The translations under genes and the position numbers were made by a program. Shown here one piece after another: positions 41,460-50,699 of a DNA stretch of 64,000 nucleotides. The notes below the pieces were generated by a model that was not told the DNA's origin, ran no database searches, and saw only the letters and a list, made by a program, of their open reading frames with translations. Within the stretch, counting starts at the first letter, position 1. Each line of letters opens with the position of its first letter. The DNA is taken from contig CP081161.1 in assembly GCA_025141675.1 (NCBI GenBank), positions 682,001 through 746,000 on the forward strand, written 5' to 3'. This DNA is from Rhodobacteraceae bacterium S2214 (GTDB lineage: Bacteria > Pseudomonadota > Alphaproteobacteria > Rhodobacterales > Rhodobacteraceae).

Positions 41460-43270
41460 AACCTGTTGTTTTGGCGCTTTCCCGTTCGGGAGAGGCCGTG
41501 GCCCATCGTGTGGCAAAGGTGCTTGGTGCGCAGGTGCATGGCCGCGAAGGTCGTGTGGATCAGGCGGATGCGTTTTTTGCGCATGCGTTGGATCATACGC
41601 GAGAATTGTTCGCGGCTGGGGTTCCGATTGTGGGCGTTTGTGCGTCGGGGATCTTGATCCGCGGTGTTGCGCCGTTGTTAGCCGACAAAACGACAGAGCC
41701 ACCGGTGATTTCTGTGTCTGATAATGGGGCTGTTGTTGTACCATTGTTGGGTGGGCATCGCGGCGCGAACCGCTTGGCGGCTGAGATTTCTGATGCGCTG
41801 GGTGCTGTCGCTGCTGTGACGACGGCGGGTGACGTGGCGATGGGCGTGGCGTTGGATAGTCCGCCTGCGGGGTGGCGTTTGGTGAACCCTGATGACGCAA
41901 AGGATGCGATGGCGGGGATGTTGTCGGCTGGCGGTGCTTTGCTGGCTGAGGACGCGTCGGTGCGTGCTGAATGGTTGGATGCGGTGCCGTTTGCTGAGGA
42001 TGGCACGCGGTTGTCCTGCACGTCGGCTGCTTTGCCGGATTTGGGCGGCGATCATTTGCAGTTTGCGCCGCAGGTTTTGACGTTGGGTGTTGGTTGTGCG
42101 CGGAATTGTCCGCCTGAGGAACTGGCTGCATTGGTGCAGTCGGTTTTGGATGAAGCAGGGCTAGCGCCTGAGGCGATCCATTCGGTGAATACAATCACCC
42201 TGAAAGGCGATGAGCCTGCGATTATTGATCTTGCGGCATCGCTTGGTGCGCCGATGCGTTTGTTTGAGGCGGATGTTTTGGAATCGGAGACGCCGCGTCT
42301 TGCGAATCCATCTGATGTGGTTTTCGCCGAAGTGGGTACGCATGGCGTGTCTGAGGCTGCGGCCTTGGCGCAAGGTGGCGCGGACGCCGTGCTGACCCAT
42401 CCGAAGCGCAAGACGGCGAATGCGACCTGCGCGATTGCGATGGCACCTGCCCCCTTGGTTGATCTGAAGGGAAGGTCGCGTGGGCGGTTGTCGATTGTGG
42501 GTATTGGACCGGGGCAGGCGGCATGGCGCACGCCTGAGGTATCGCGGCTGGTGTCTGAAGCTGAGGAATTGGTGGGATACGGGCTTTATATTGATTTGCT
42601 GGGGCCGTTGGCTGTGGGCAAGGAGCGGTCTGATTTTCCATTGGGCGGCGAAGAGGATCGGTGCCGGTTTGCGTTGGAACAGGCAGCGTTGGGCAAGAAC
42701 GTGGCCTTGGTCTGTTCGGGTGATGCAGGCATTTATGCGATGGGCGCGTTGGTGTTCGAATTGCTGGATCGGTCGGTGGATCAGATGGGTGTTTCTGATG
42801 CAGCGCACCGTGTCGAGGTTGTCTGTTCGCCGGGGGTTTCTGCGTTGCAGGGGGCTGCTGCGCGGGCTGGTGCCCCGTTGGGACATGATTTCTGTGCGAT
42901 TTCATTGAGTGATTTGCTGACCCCGCGTGAGGATATTGTGAAACGTCTGAAAGCCGCTGCCGAGGGCGATTTTGTGATCGCGTTCTATAATCCGGTGTCG
43001 ATGCGGCGTAGGACGTTGTTGGCTGAGGCGCGTGATATTTTGTTGCAGCATCGCCCGCCCGAGACGCCTGTCATGTTGGCGTCGTCGCTTGGGCGGCCTG
43101 AGGAGCATGTCCGCTACCGCCGCTTGGATGAGTTGGAAGTCGATGAGGTGGATATGTTGACCGTTGTGCTGGTTGGGTCGTCGCATTCGCGGCTTGCCCA
43201 ATTGGGGACGGGTCCACGGATGTTCACGCCGCGTGGCTATGCCCGCAAGATTGATGGGGATTTGGCGTAG
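41450..43270 (+). CDS. cobJ: CbiG-CobJ fusion: corrin acetaldehyde hydrolase-like plus precorrin-3B C17-methyltransferase
   Basis: 606 residues. Residues 1 to about 330 resemble CbiG: N- and middle part ALSRSGEAVAHRV, GICASGILIRGVAPLL-like VCASGILIRGVAPLL and VPLLGGHRGANRLA, then the CobE/CbiG C-terminal part VGVGCARNCPPEELAALV and AVDLKGDEPAI-like segment. From about 340 it is CobJ: LSIVGIGPGQAAWRT, LVGYGLYIDLLGPL, VCSGDAGIYAMG, VCSPGVSALQGAAARAGAPL. CobJ contracts the ring at C-17. CbiG/CobE fused to CobJ is known from Rhodobacter. Starts 10 bases before the cobI stop. Confidence 0.93.
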   Translation: MAVKPVVLALSRSGEAVAHRVAKVLGAQVHGREGRVDQADAFFAHALDHTRELFAAGVPIVGVCASGILIRGVAPLLADKTTEPPVISVSDNGAVVVPLLGGHRGANRLAAEISDALGAVAAVTTAGDVAMGVALDSPPAGWRLVNPDDAKDAMAGMLSAGGALLAEDASVRAEWLDAVPFAEDGTRLSCTSAALPDLGGDHLQFAPQVLTLGVGCARNCPPEELAALVQSVLDEAGLAPEAIHSVNTITLKGDEPAIIDLAASLGAPMRLFEADVLESETPRLANPSDVVFAEVGTHGVSEAAALAQGGADAVLTHPKRKTANATCAIAMAPAPLVDLKGRSRGRLSIVGIGPGQAAWRTPEVSRLVSEAEELVGYGLYIDLLGPLAVGKERSDFPLGGEEDRCRFALEQAALGKNVALVCSGDAGIYAMGALVFELLDRSVDQMGVSDAAHRVEVVCSPGVSALQGAAARAGAPLGHDFCAISLSDLLTPREDIVKRLKAAAEGDFVIAFYNPVSMRRRTLLAEARDILLQHRPPETPVMLASSLGRPEEHVRYRRLDELEVDEVDMLTVVLVGSSHSRLAQLGTGPRMFTPRGYARKIDGDLA

Positions 43271-43311
43271 AGACGCGCGTCCTTTGGACGACGCCCCTCC
43301 CGCCATCCCGT
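43270..43311. repeat. Palindromic repeat element, copy C (between cobJ and cobM)
   Basis: Inner stem GCGCGTCC - TTT - GGACGACGC with the same bulged A, then CCCCTCCCGCCATCCCGT. Relative to copies A and B the stem has G-C swapped to C-G with matching change on the other arm, so pairing is kept. It begins at the last base of the cobJ stop codon and ends 13 bases before the cobM start. Confidence 0.8.
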
Positions 43312-43324
43312 ATGGAGTTTTGAG

Positions 43325-44098
43325 ATGACTGTTTATTTTATTGGTGCAGGTCCGGGTGATCCGGAATTGCTGACGTTGAAAGCTGCGCGTGTGATTGGCG
43401 CATGTCCTGTGTGTCTTTATGCGGGGTCGTTGGTGCCTGCTGAGGTGGTTGGTTGTGCGCCGGACGGTGCGCGTGTTTTGGACACCGCCCCGATGACGTT
43501 GGATGATACCCATGCGGAGATTTTGGCGGCGCATGCGCGTGGTGAAGACGTTGCGCGTGTCCATTCCGGTGATCCGTCATTGTATGGCGCGATTGCGGAA
43601 CAGATCCGCCGATTGAAAGAAGACGGGATTTCTTACGAGATTATTCCAGGCGTGCCTGCTTATGCTGCTGCGGCGGCTGCTTTGGGGACAGAGTTGACAG
43701 TGCCTGAGATCGCGCAGTCTATCGTCTTGACACGTATGTCGATGAAATCGACAGGGATGCCCGAGGGTGAGACGCTCGAGAATTTCGCCCGCACGGGGGC
43801 AACATTAGCGATCCATTTGGGGATCAGGGCGCTGCGTGAAATCGAACGCCAACTGATTCCTTATTATGGCGAAGACTGTCCTGTGGTCGTGATTTACCGC
43901 GCCTCATGGCCGGATCAGTTGATCATTCGTGGCACCTTTGCCGATATTCGCGAAAAAGTACGGGCCGCAAAAATCACGCGTACTGCGTTGATTATGGTCG
44001 GTCCTGCGTTGTCAGATAATCACGGTTTCCCTGATTCTGCGTTGTATGATGCGGCGAAACCGCATGTCTTGCGCCCGAAGGTAAAAGAAAAATCTTGA
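43325..44098 (+). CDS. cobM: Precorrin-4 C11-methyltransferase CobM
   Basis: 257 residues. Tetrapyrrole methylase signatures: FIGAGPGDPELLTLKAARVI at the N-terminus, VARVHSGDPSLYGAIAEQI, IIPGVPAYAAAAAALGTELTVP and LTRMSMKSTGMPEGETL. Methylates precorrin-4 at C-11. The last gene of the cob run; cobK and cobA do not follow. Repeat copy C lies immediately upstream, and the ATGGAG ribosome site is 6 bases past it. Confidence 0.95.
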   Translation: MTVYFIGAGPGDPELLTLKAARVIGACPVCLYAGSLVPAEVVGCAPDGARVLDTAPMTLDDTHAEILAAHARGEDVARVHSGDPSLYGAIAEQIRRLKEDGISYEIIPGVPAYAAAAAALGTELTVPEIAQSIVLTRMSMKSTGMPEGETLENFARTGATLAIHLGIRALREIERQLIPYYGEDCPVVVIYRASWPDQLIIRGTFADIREKVRAAKITRTALIMVGPALSDNHGFPDSALYDAAKPHVLRPKVKEKS

Positions 44099-44195
44099 AC
44101 AATTTGGCAGGTTTACGCTGCGGCGCGGCGGACGTCGTCACTTGATATTTACAATTAGAAGTACATCCTAGGGTTCCAGACAAGGAATCGGCACG

Positions 44196-44543
44196 ATGTT
44201 TCAAATGTTTCCGCAAGAGGTCCGCGAGGGCCTAGAACAAGCCCGTAAACAATCGCTGAAGCGCAACGATCGGCTTTGCGTTCACGACGGTGACGACGTC
44301 TATCGTATCCTGCGTTTGTGGGACAATGGCTTTGCTTTGGATGCGAAAACGTCGCCGCGTTTGCGGGGACGTGTCGAAATTTACGACGGATCGCGTCATC
44401 TGTACCAATGTCTTGTGATTGATTCCGAATTGGACGGTCAAGAACGTGTGTTTGATTTCAAGTGGGTCAACACAATTCCCGACCGTCCGCCCGCGGATTT
44501 TGTCCGCGAGCAGGATGCGCCGATTGCGTTGCTACCGCGCTAG
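44196..44543 (+). CDS. Conserved hypothetical protein, possibly PilZ-like
   Basis: 115 residues, mixed alpha/beta, no signal or membrane segment. N-terminal helix FPQEVREGLEQARKQSLKRNDRL, then strands LCVHDGDDVYRILRLWDNGFAL, RLRGRVEIYDGSRHLYQCLVID. The RLRGRVEI and D-G-S stretch and small beta core recall PilZ or related beta-barrel domains, but the RxxxR/D-x-S-x-x-G c-di-GMP motif is not intact. Its end touches the end of the convergent aminotransferase gene. Function unknown. Confidence 0.65.
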   Translation: MFQMFPQEVREGLEQARKQSLKRNDRLCVHDGDDVYRILRLWDNGFALDAKTSPRLRGRVEIYDGSRHLYQCLVIDSELDGQERVFDFKWVNTIPDRPPADFVREQDAPIALLPR

Positions 44544-45713
44544 TTACTGAAGATCGCTGAACGCGGACTGAAGGCGGGCGACTGCCTCTTCGATTTGCGC
44601 CCGTGGTGCGCCGAGATTGAAGCGTAGGAAGCTATCGCCGCCAGTGCCGAATGTCGGGCCGTGGTTGGCTGCGATCTTTGCTTCGTTTTGCACCCGTGCT
44701 GTGAATTCTTCGCGCGACATGCCCGTGCCCGAAAAGTCGACCCACGCCAGATACGTCGCATCGAGTGGCATTGATCTAAGCCCCGGAATGGCGTTGATCC
44801 CGGCGTCGAACACCTGCCGGTTGCCGTCGAGATATGCTTTCAACGCGTCGACCCATTCGGCCCCTTCGGGTGAATAGGCTGCCGTTGCCATGAACAGGCC
44901 AAAGCTGTTCGGTGACAGGCCAAGGGCCGCCATGCGTTTCCCGAATTGCGCCCGCAAATCCGGGTCTTCGATGATCACATTACCCGAATGGCTGCCTGCG
45001 ATGTTGAAGGTCTTGGTCGTGGCCGTCATTGTTACTAGCCGGTCTGCGATCCCGTCGATATGCGCCGTCGGGATGTGGGTGTGGCCGGGCATCGTCAGAT
45101 CGTGGTGGATTTCGTCGGACACGAGGATCAACTGGTGCCGTTTCGCGAAAGCCGCAACGCCTGCCAACTCGGCGCGCGTCCAGACGCGCCCACCAGGGTT
45201 ATGGGGCGAACAAAGGATCAGCATCCGTTCGTTGCCGGTCATCTGCGCGTCGTAGGCGTCAAAATCCATCTCGTAGCGGCCATCGTTATTGACTAGTTCA
45301 CATTCCACGACTTCACGCCCTGCCGCTGCGATGACGCGCGCAAAGGCGTGGTAGACTGGTGTGAACAGAACCACACCATCGCCGGGGTTGGTGTAGGCGT
45401 CGACGCACATCCCTGTTCCGTTGACCAAGCCGTGCGTTGTGAAAATCCATGACGGATCGATCTGCCAGTTGTGGCGTGTTTTCATCCACCAGCAGATCGC
45501 GTGTTTGTACGGGCCTTCGTCGCCGTAGTAGCCGTAAACGCCGTGGTCGTGCATTTTCTTGATGGCATCCTGCACGCATTGCGGCGGCTGGAATTCCATA
45601 TCTGCCACCCACATAGAGATGCCATCGTCAGGGGAGACGCCGTAAATCGCTTCCATGCTATCCCATTTCACCGAATGGGTGCCGCGCCGGTCGATTTTCT
45701 GGTCAAAATTCAT
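44544..45713 (-). CDS. MalY/PatB-type aminotransferase (cystathionine beta-lyase-like)
   Basis: 389 residues, PLP fold type I. N-terminal RRGTHSVKWDSMEAIYGV and WVADMEFQPP match the MalY/PatB subfamily. Cofactor loop SPHNPGGRVW, Schiff-base Lys in MTATTKTFNIAGSHSGNVII. Members split cystathionine or other cysteine conjugates (C-S lyase), so a methionine or cysteine role is likely. Start at MNFDQKIDRRG; 62 open codons precede it. Divergent from the deformylase cluster. Confidence 0.88.
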   Translation of the reverse strand: MNFDQKIDRRGTHSVKWDSMEAIYGVSPDDGISMWVADMEFQPPQCVQDAIKKMHDHGVYGYYGDEGPYKHAICWWMKTRHNWQIDPSWIFTTHGLVNGTGMCVDAYTNPGDGVVLFTPVYHAFARVIAAAGREVVECELVNNDGRYEMDFDAYDAQMTGNERMLILCSPHNPGGRVWTRAELAGVAAFAKRHQLILVSDEIHHDLTMPGHTHIPTAHIDGIADRLVTMTATTKTFNIAGSHSGNVIIEDPDLRAQFGKRMAALGLSPNSFGLFMATAAYSPEGAEWVDALKAYLDGNRQVFDAGINAIPGLRSMPLDATYLAWVDFSGTGMSREEFTARVQNEAKIAANHGPTFGTGGDSFLRFNLGAPRAQIEEAVARLQSAFSDLQ

Positions 45714-45822
45714 TGGTCTCTCCGCAACTGACTTTTTTGTAACGTGCTTTGACGCGCGAGGGGGTGCAAGTCGAAAACGGTCACACTTGCGGGATGGTAG
45801 GCGAGACGCTAGATGGACGCGC

Positions 45823-46344
45823 ATGACATTGCGCAAAATCCTGATCCACCCCGACCCGCGGCTGAAAGCCAAATGCACCCCTGTTGTGGACTTTTCCACG
45901 GACCGGGCGAAGCTGGCCGATGATATGCTGGAAACGATGTATCACGCACCGGGTATTGGTCTGGCCGCGCCACAGATTGGGATCACCGAGCGGATGATCG
46001 TCATGGATTGCGTGAAGGAAGAAGGCGGCACGCCCGAACCTATGGTCTTGATCAATCCAGAAGTGGTCTGGCAAAGCGACGAACGCAGCGTCTACGACGA
46101 AGGATGTCTGTCGATCCCTGATCAATACGCCGAAGTGGAACGCCCCGCTGCGGTCGAAGTGAAATGGCAGGACGTTGACGGCAAAGAACGGAACGAGAAG
46201 TTCGATGAACTGTGGGCGACATGTGTCCAGCACGAGATCGACCATCTCGATGGCAAATTGTTCATTGATTATCTGAAGCCGCTCAAGCGCCAGATGATCA
46301 CCCGCAAGATGCAGAAGCTGAAACGCGAAATGGCGCGCGGCTGA
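45823..46344 (+). CDS. def: Peptide deformylase (catalytically complete)
   Basis: 173 residues. Removes the N-formyl group from nascent proteins. All three metal-site motifs intact: GIGLAAPQIG (motif 1), EGCLSIPDQYAEV (metal Cys in EGCLS) and QHEIDHLDGKLF (HExxH). C-terminal basic helix KPLKRQMITRKMQKLKREMA is typical of type 1 PDF. First of three tandem deformylase genes followed by fmt. Start at MTLRKILIH; the long open frame before it is shadow of the divergent promoter region. Confidence 0.95.
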   Translation: MTLRKILIHPDPRLKAKCTPVVDFSTDRAKLADDMLETMYHAPGIGLAAPQIGITERMIVMDCVKEEGGTPEPMVLINPEVVWQSDERSVYDEGCLSIPDQYAEVERPAAVEVKWQDVDGKERNEKFDELWATCVQHEIDHLDGKLFIDYLKPLKRQMITRKMQKLKREMARG

Positions 46345-46799
46345 TGGCGGTGATGCCGATTGTGCAAGCGCCCGATCCGGTGCTGTCGCAGGTGGCCGCC
46401 GAGATTGTGGTGTTTGACGACGCGCTGATCGGCTTGGCCGAGGACATGTTGGCGACAATGTATGCCGCCAATGGCCGTGGGATTGCAGCACCGCAGGTTG
46501 GCGTGTTGCAACGTCTGTTCGTGATGGACGCCACGTGGAAAGACGCCGATCCGCAGCCGGTGATTTTCGTGAACCCCGAGATCGTGTCGGCGTCCGAAGA
46601 AATGTCGACCTTGGCCGAAGGGTGTCTGTCGATTGCAGGCGATCTGATCAAGGTGACGCGCCCTGCGTCGGTTGTTGTGCGCTGGCGTGATGTGGATGGC
46701 GGGTTTCTTGAGGCCAGCTTTGACGGTTTTTCGGCAGCCTGTGTGCAGCACGAGATCGATCATCTGAACGGTATTTTGATTACGGATAAACGCCAATGA
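46344..46799 (+). CDS. Peptide deformylase, second paralogue (complete motifs)
   Basis: 151 residues, shorter: the C-terminal helix is missing. Motifs GRGIAAPQVG, EGCLSIAGDLIKV and QHEIDHLNGILI are intact, so activity is possible. Overlaps the first deformylase by one base (TGATG) and the third by 4 bases. Deformylase paralogues of this kind might process different N-terminal sequences (inference). Confidence 0.88.
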   Translation: MAVMPIVQAPDPVLSQVAAEIVVFDDALIGLAEDMLATMYAANGRGIAAPQVGVLQRLFVMDATWKDADPQPVIFVNPEIVSASEEMSTLAEGCLSIAGDLIKVTRPASVVVRWRDVDGGFLEASFDGFSAACVQHEIDHLNGILITDKRQ

Positions 46800-47290
46800 C
46801 CCGACCTTTTGTAATGTGGCCGCACAAGGCGCTCCGCACGGTTGCTGATGATGTGACAGAGGTCACGGATGAAACCCGCGCGATCTGGGACGAAATGATC
46901 GACGCGATGGAAGCAATGCCGGGTGTCGGACTGGCTGCGGTGCAGTTGGGGGTTATGCAGCGGCTCGCGGTCGTGGATGCGTCCGAAAAACGCGGCCAAG
47001 CCGTGTGCATGGCGAACCCGGAAGTGCTGCATGCATCGGTGGAACTGCGCCCCCATGCTGAAGCGTCGCCGAATTTGCCGGGTCAATCTGCGCTGATTAA
47101 CCGCCCACGTGCCGTGACCGTTCGGTTCATGAACCGTGACGGCGAGATGGAAGATCGCGACTTTGTTGGTCTTTGGGCCACGTCGGTGCAGCATCAGATC
47201 GACCATTTGGCCGGTAAGATGTATTTCGACCGTTTGAGCAAGACAAAGCGCGATATGTTGCTACGGAAGGCACGCAAAGCGGGCCGGTGA
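46796..47290 (+). CDS. Deformylase-like protein lacking catalytic residues
   Basis: 164 residues, clearly the deformylase fold: GVGLAAVQLG (motif 1 with the Gln kept), but motif 2 reads EASPNLPG where EGCLS should be (metal Cys replaced by Ser) and motif 3 reads QHQIDHLAGKMY with the catalytic Glu of HExxH replaced by Gln. Without both residues, deformylation is not expected. The basic C-terminal helix (SKTKRDMLLRKARKAGR) found in the first paralogue and used for ribosome binding in E. coli PDF is kept. It may bind ribosomes or substrate without cutting. Confidence 0.88.
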   Translation: MTRPFVMWPHKALRTVADDVTEVTDETRAIWDEMIDAMEAMPGVGLAAVQLGVMQRLAVVDASEKRGQAVCMANPEVLHASVELRPHAEASPNLPGQSALINRPRAVTVRFMNRDGEMEDRDFVGLWATSVQHQIDHLAGKMYFDRLSKTKRDMLLRKARKAGR

Positions 47291-47321
47291 TGCGTTTTCC
47301 GAATAGATGAAAGGGATACCA

Positions 47322-48221
47322 ATGCGAGTGATCTTTATGGGGACGCCCGATTTTTCGGTGCCTGTTCTGGATGCTTTGGTTGATGCTGGCCACGATGTGG
47401 TTGCCGTCTATTCACAACCGCCGCGGCCAGCTGGGCGCGGAAAGAAGGATCGTCCGTCGCCCGTGCAAGCACGGGCCGAGGCGTTGGGTCTGCCTGTCCA
47501 TCATCCGGTGTCTGTGCGCAATGAAGACGCCCAAGCAGTTTTCGACAGTCACAACGCCGATATCGCTGTTGTCGTGGCCTATGGTTTGATCCTGCCGCAG
47601 GTGATTTTGGATACGCCAACCCATGGCTGCTTGAATATCCACGCGTCTTTGTTGCCGCGTTGGCGGGGTGCGGCCCCGATCCACCGTGCGATTATGGCTG
47701 GGGATGCCGCGACTGGCGTGTGCATTATGCAGATGGAAGCAGGGCTGGATACCGGCCCTGTTCTGCTGCGCCAAGCCACGCCGATTGCGCCAGCTGAAAC
47801 AACGGGTCAGCTACATGACAGATTGTCAGCAATGGGGGCTGCGTTGGTGGTCGAGGCGTTGGATCGGTTGCCCGAATTGACGCCCGAGACGCAGCCGGAA
47901 GACGGCGTGACCTATGCCGCCAAGATCGACAAGGCGGAGGCGCGCGTCGATTGGGATCGTCCTGCCGCCGAGGTTGCGAACCACATTTGCGGGTTGTCAC
48001 CGTTTCCGGGCGCGTGGTGCGATGTGGATGGTGAACGTGTGAAGCTGCATGTCGCAGAGGTCATCGACGGCGTTGCAGCACCGGGCACTGTATTGCAAGG
48101 TTTCGACGTTGCATGTGCGACAGGTGCGGTCCGCATCACCCGCGCCCAACGCCCCGGCAAAAAACCAATGGATGCGGCGGATGTGCTGCGTGGTTTGGAT
48201 CTTGGGGATCGCCTGAGTTAG
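47322..48221 (+). CDS. fmt: Methionyl-tRNA formyltransferase
   Basis: Adds the formyl group to initiator Met-tRNA. 299 residues. [15 protein letters not shown] at the start, the folate/catalytic segment [18 protein letters not shown] with [12 protein letters not shown] before it, then METGLDTGP-like [12 protein letters not shown], and the C-terminal OB-type domain (about 205-299). ATG chosen at 47322; five codons upstream are open. Groups naturally with the deformylases, which reverse this modification. Confidence 0.96.
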   Translation: MRVIFMGTPDFSVPVLDALVDAGHDVVAVYSQPPRPAGRGKKDRPSPVQARAEALGLPVHHPVSVRNEDAQAVFDSHNADIAVVVAYGLILPQVILDTPTHGCLNIHASLLPRWRGAAPIHRAIMAGDAATGVCIMQMEAGLDTGPVLLRQATPIAPAETTGQLHDRLSAMGAALVVEALDRLPELTPETQPEDGVTYAAKIDKAEARVDWDRPAAEVANHICGLSPFPGAWCDVDGERVKLHVAEVIDGVAAPGTVLQGFDVACATGAVRITRAQRPGKKPMDAADVLRGLDLGDRLS

Positions 48222-48288
48222 GCGATCTTTGTCCTAGCGTAATCGTTTTAGTTGGGTTAGCTTTTCTCCAAATGAGGAGGAGAGCCGG

Positions 48289-49101
48289 ATGCTCAATACG
48301 ATACCGCGCATTGGATACGGGACATGGAATCGCTTGGGCGATGCGGCCTATGACGGGACCCTGACAGCGCTTGATGTCGGGTATCGTCATCTGGATTGTG
48401 CTGAAGGGTACGAGAACGAAGAACACGTCGGCCGCGCGATTGCTGATCACGGTGTTGCCCGTGATGATCTGTGGGTGACAACGAAGGTCGCACCGGAAAG
48501 CTTTGGTCCCGGTCAGATCAGGCCGCATGTTGATGCGTCGCTCGAAAAGTTGGGCGTTGGTCCTGTTGATCTGTTGTTGCTGCACTATCCGTCGATCAAA
48601 GATGAATACGATATCGCAGATTACATGGCGCAGCTGGCTGCCGTTTATGACGCCGGTTTGTGTCGCAATATCGGGGTGTCGAACTTCACGAAGCCCTACA
48701 TTGCGAAAGCAATGGATTTACTGGGGGATCGTCCGATTTTCACCAATCAGGTGGAGCTGCATGTTTACCTGCACAACACGCCAATCGTGTCAGATTGTCG
48801 GTCAAAGGGCATCCCGATGACGGCTTATTCGCCGTTGGCGCGCGGTGCCGTGCTGGATGATCCTGTGTTGCAACGCATTGGTGCGGCACACGGTGCCACG
48901 GCTTCGCAGATTGCGTTGGCGTGGCTGCTATCAGAGGGCCATATCATCATTCCATCGGCGGGCAGCCGTGACCGGATTGCGGAAAACCTTGCCGCCGGTG
49001 ATATCGTTTTGACCGATGCGGAACGTGCCGAGATTGCAGGTTTGAATAAAGATATGCGGTTGGTCGACGGGCCGTGGTGCCCGACATGGGACGTCGCATG
49101 A
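48289..49101 (+). CDS. Aldo/keto reductase
   Basis: 270 residues, AKR3/AKR5-like. GYGTWNRLGDAAYDGTLTALDVGYRHLDCAEGYENE carries the catalytic Asp and Tyr (read in parts: DCAEGY), K in WVTTKVAPE and His in LLLLHYPSIKD complete the tetrad, and IPSAGSRDRIAENL is the NADP phosphate site. A strong GAGGAGGAG ribosome site lies 6 bases upstream. Its stop overlaps the VOC gene start, so both are one transcript. Substrate unknown, small aldehydes likely. Confidence 0.9.
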   Translation: MLNTIPRIGYGTWNRLGDAAYDGTLTALDVGYRHLDCAEGYENEEHVGRAIADHGVARDDLWVTTKVAPESFGPGQIRPHVDASLEKLGVGPVDLLLLHYPSIKDEYDIADYMAQLAAVYDAGLCRNIGVSNFTKPYIAKAMDLLGDRPIFTNQVELHVYLHNTPIVSDCRSKGIPMTAYSPLARGAVLDDPVLQRIGAAHGATASQIALAWLLSEGHIIIPSAGSRDRIAENLAAGDIVLTDAERAEIAGLNKDMRLVDGPWCPTWDVA

Positions 49102-49532
49102 CAACCCCGCCGTTCAGCCTAGTCGGGATCGATCATGTGGTGTTCATCGTGGATGACATGCCCAAGGCGCTTGCGTTTTATCAGGACGTTTTGGGCTGTG
49201 TTCCGGGGTATTCCTATCCGACGTTGGGGATGGAACAGGTTTGGGCAGGTGCCGCGTTGATTGTGCTGTGGGACACCACGCATCCGGGTGCGGCGAGCGC
49301 TGTTCCGCCAGTAAAGGGCGGTCGAAATGTGGATCACCTGTGCATCGCGACATCGCCGTTTCAGCCCGACGCAATGCGGGCGCATTTAGCGGCGCATGGT
49401 GTGGAAATCGACCGTGAAGCCACCCATGGCGGTGCCAGAGGTGTCGGCCTCTCATTCTATATTTTCGACCCCTTTGGGAACAAGCTAGAGATTAAAGGAC
49501 CAGCGGAATATCCGGATGGGCGGGATTGGTGA
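49098..49532 (+). CDS. VOC-family (glyoxalase-like) protein
   Basis: 144 residues. LVGIDHVVFIVDDMPKALAFY at the start, DHLCIATSPF in the middle, and FYIFDPFGNKLEIKGP at the end give the His/Glu metal ligands in the usual places. Closest in pattern to bleomycin-resistance/glyoxalase proteins acting as isomerase or dioxygenase. Coupled to the upstream aldo/keto reductase, which might act on the same carbonyl (inference). A 146-base gap follows with nothing recognised. Confidence 0.82.
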   Translation: MTTPPFSLVGIDHVVFIVDDMPKALAFYQDVLGCVPGYSYPTLGMEQVWAGAALIVLWDTTHPGAASAVPPVKGGRNVDHLCIATSPFQPDAMRAHLAAHGVEIDREATHGGARGVGLSFYIFDPFGNKLEIKGPAEYPDGRDW

Positions 49533-49678
49533 CAGGCCTATAAGGCGCCAGCGTCGCGCGAAACTGATCCAGTCAAACTAGTGTCGGGGGACGACCCAGA
49601 AAAACGTCTCTGCCTGACCTTTGGTGATCTTGGTTTGGGCGCGATGGCTGCTTAGGTGTTCGGTCAAGGAGCACACTT

Positions 49679-50671
49679 ATGCAGACATTTTCGTTACTTG
49701 ATCTTTCGCCAGTCCCCGAAGGCAAAACGGCCGCAGATGCGCTCGCTAACACGGTCGCGCTAGCCCAAGCTGCAGAAGCTGCGGGATATCATCGTTATTG
49801 GCTGGCGGAACATCACAACATGCAAGGTATCGCAAGCGCTGCAACGTCGGTCGTGATTGGTCACGTGGCGGGCGCGACTAAGACGATACGTGTCGGCGCA
49901 GGCGGTATCATGCTGCCAAATCATGCGCCTTTGGTCATCGCCGAACAATTCGGCACGCTAGCCACCTTGTATCCCGACAGGATTGATCTGGGTGTCGGGC
50001 GTGCGCCCGGAACGGACATGGCGACGGCCCGTGCTTTGCGCCGTCACATGGCCCCTGATGATACCTTTCCACAGGATGTGCAGGAATTGATCGGCTACTT
50101 TGGTGACGTGCCGGATCAGGCATCGGTTCGCGCTGTTCCAGGGGCAGGGACAGATGTGCCTGTCTGGGTGTTGGGGTCCAGTTTGTATGGTGCGCAACTG
50201 GCCGCCCATCTGGGATTGCCATACGCCTTTGCGTCGCATTTTGCCCCGGATCTGTTGGGGCAGGCGTTGCAAGTTTACCGGTCGTCATTCAAGCCATCGG
50301 CGTATTTGGAAAAGCCTTACGCGATGATGGCGGCGGGTGTTTGTGCCGCGCAAACGGATGCAGAGGCGGAATATCTGCGGTCGTCGCAGTATTTGGCCTT
50401 TGCGAACCTGCATATGGGGAAACCCGGAAAGCTGCCGTATCCGGTGCGTGATTTAGCGGCGCAGGTGCCCGGTCAAATTCTGACGGGTGTAAAACATGCG
50501 TTGTCCTGTTCTGCTACAGGATCGGCTGCGTCCGTGAAAACGCAGTTGGCTGGCTTGATTGATACCTACCAACCGGATGAAATCATGGTGACAGGGATGA
50601 TCCATGATAACGCAGAACGGGTGAAGTCATTCCAGATCGCGGCAGAGGTTCTGACGGAGCTGTGTGACTGA
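49679..50671 (+). CDS. LLM-class flavin-dependent oxidoreductase
   Basis: 330 residues with bacterial-luciferase fold. N-terminal [19 protein letters not shown], then [44 protein letters not shown] and [13 protein letters not shown], the hallmarks of the YhbW/MsnO8 subgroup. Uses FMNH2 or F420-like cofactor for oxidation of an unknown substrate. An AAGGAG ribosome site fixes the start. Ends 28 bases before the convergent RNase gene. Confidence 0.88.
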   Translation: MQTFSLLDLSPVPEGKTAADALANTVALAQAAEAAGYHRYWLAEHHNMQGIASAATSVVIGHVAGATKTIRVGAGGIMLPNHAPLVIAEQFGTLATLYPDRIDLGVGRAPGTDMATARALRRHMAPDDTFPQDVQELIGYFGDVPDQASVRAVPGAGTDVPVWVLGSSLYGAQLAAHLGLPYAFASHFAPDLLGQALQVYRSSFKPSAYLEKPYAMMAAGVCAAQTDAEAEYLRSSQYLAFANLHMGKPGKLPYPVRDLAAQVPGQILTGVKHALSCSATGSAASVKTQLAGLIDTYQPDEIMVTGMIHDNAERVKSFQIAAEVLTELCD

Positions 50672-50699
50672 AAGTGCTGTTGATGAACGTCGGCCGCAA

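Noticed and set aside
41427..42194. 255-codon minus-strand frame inside cobJ
   Set aside because: Pro/Gln/His/Thr-rich, characteristic antisense artefact of a GC-rich gene.
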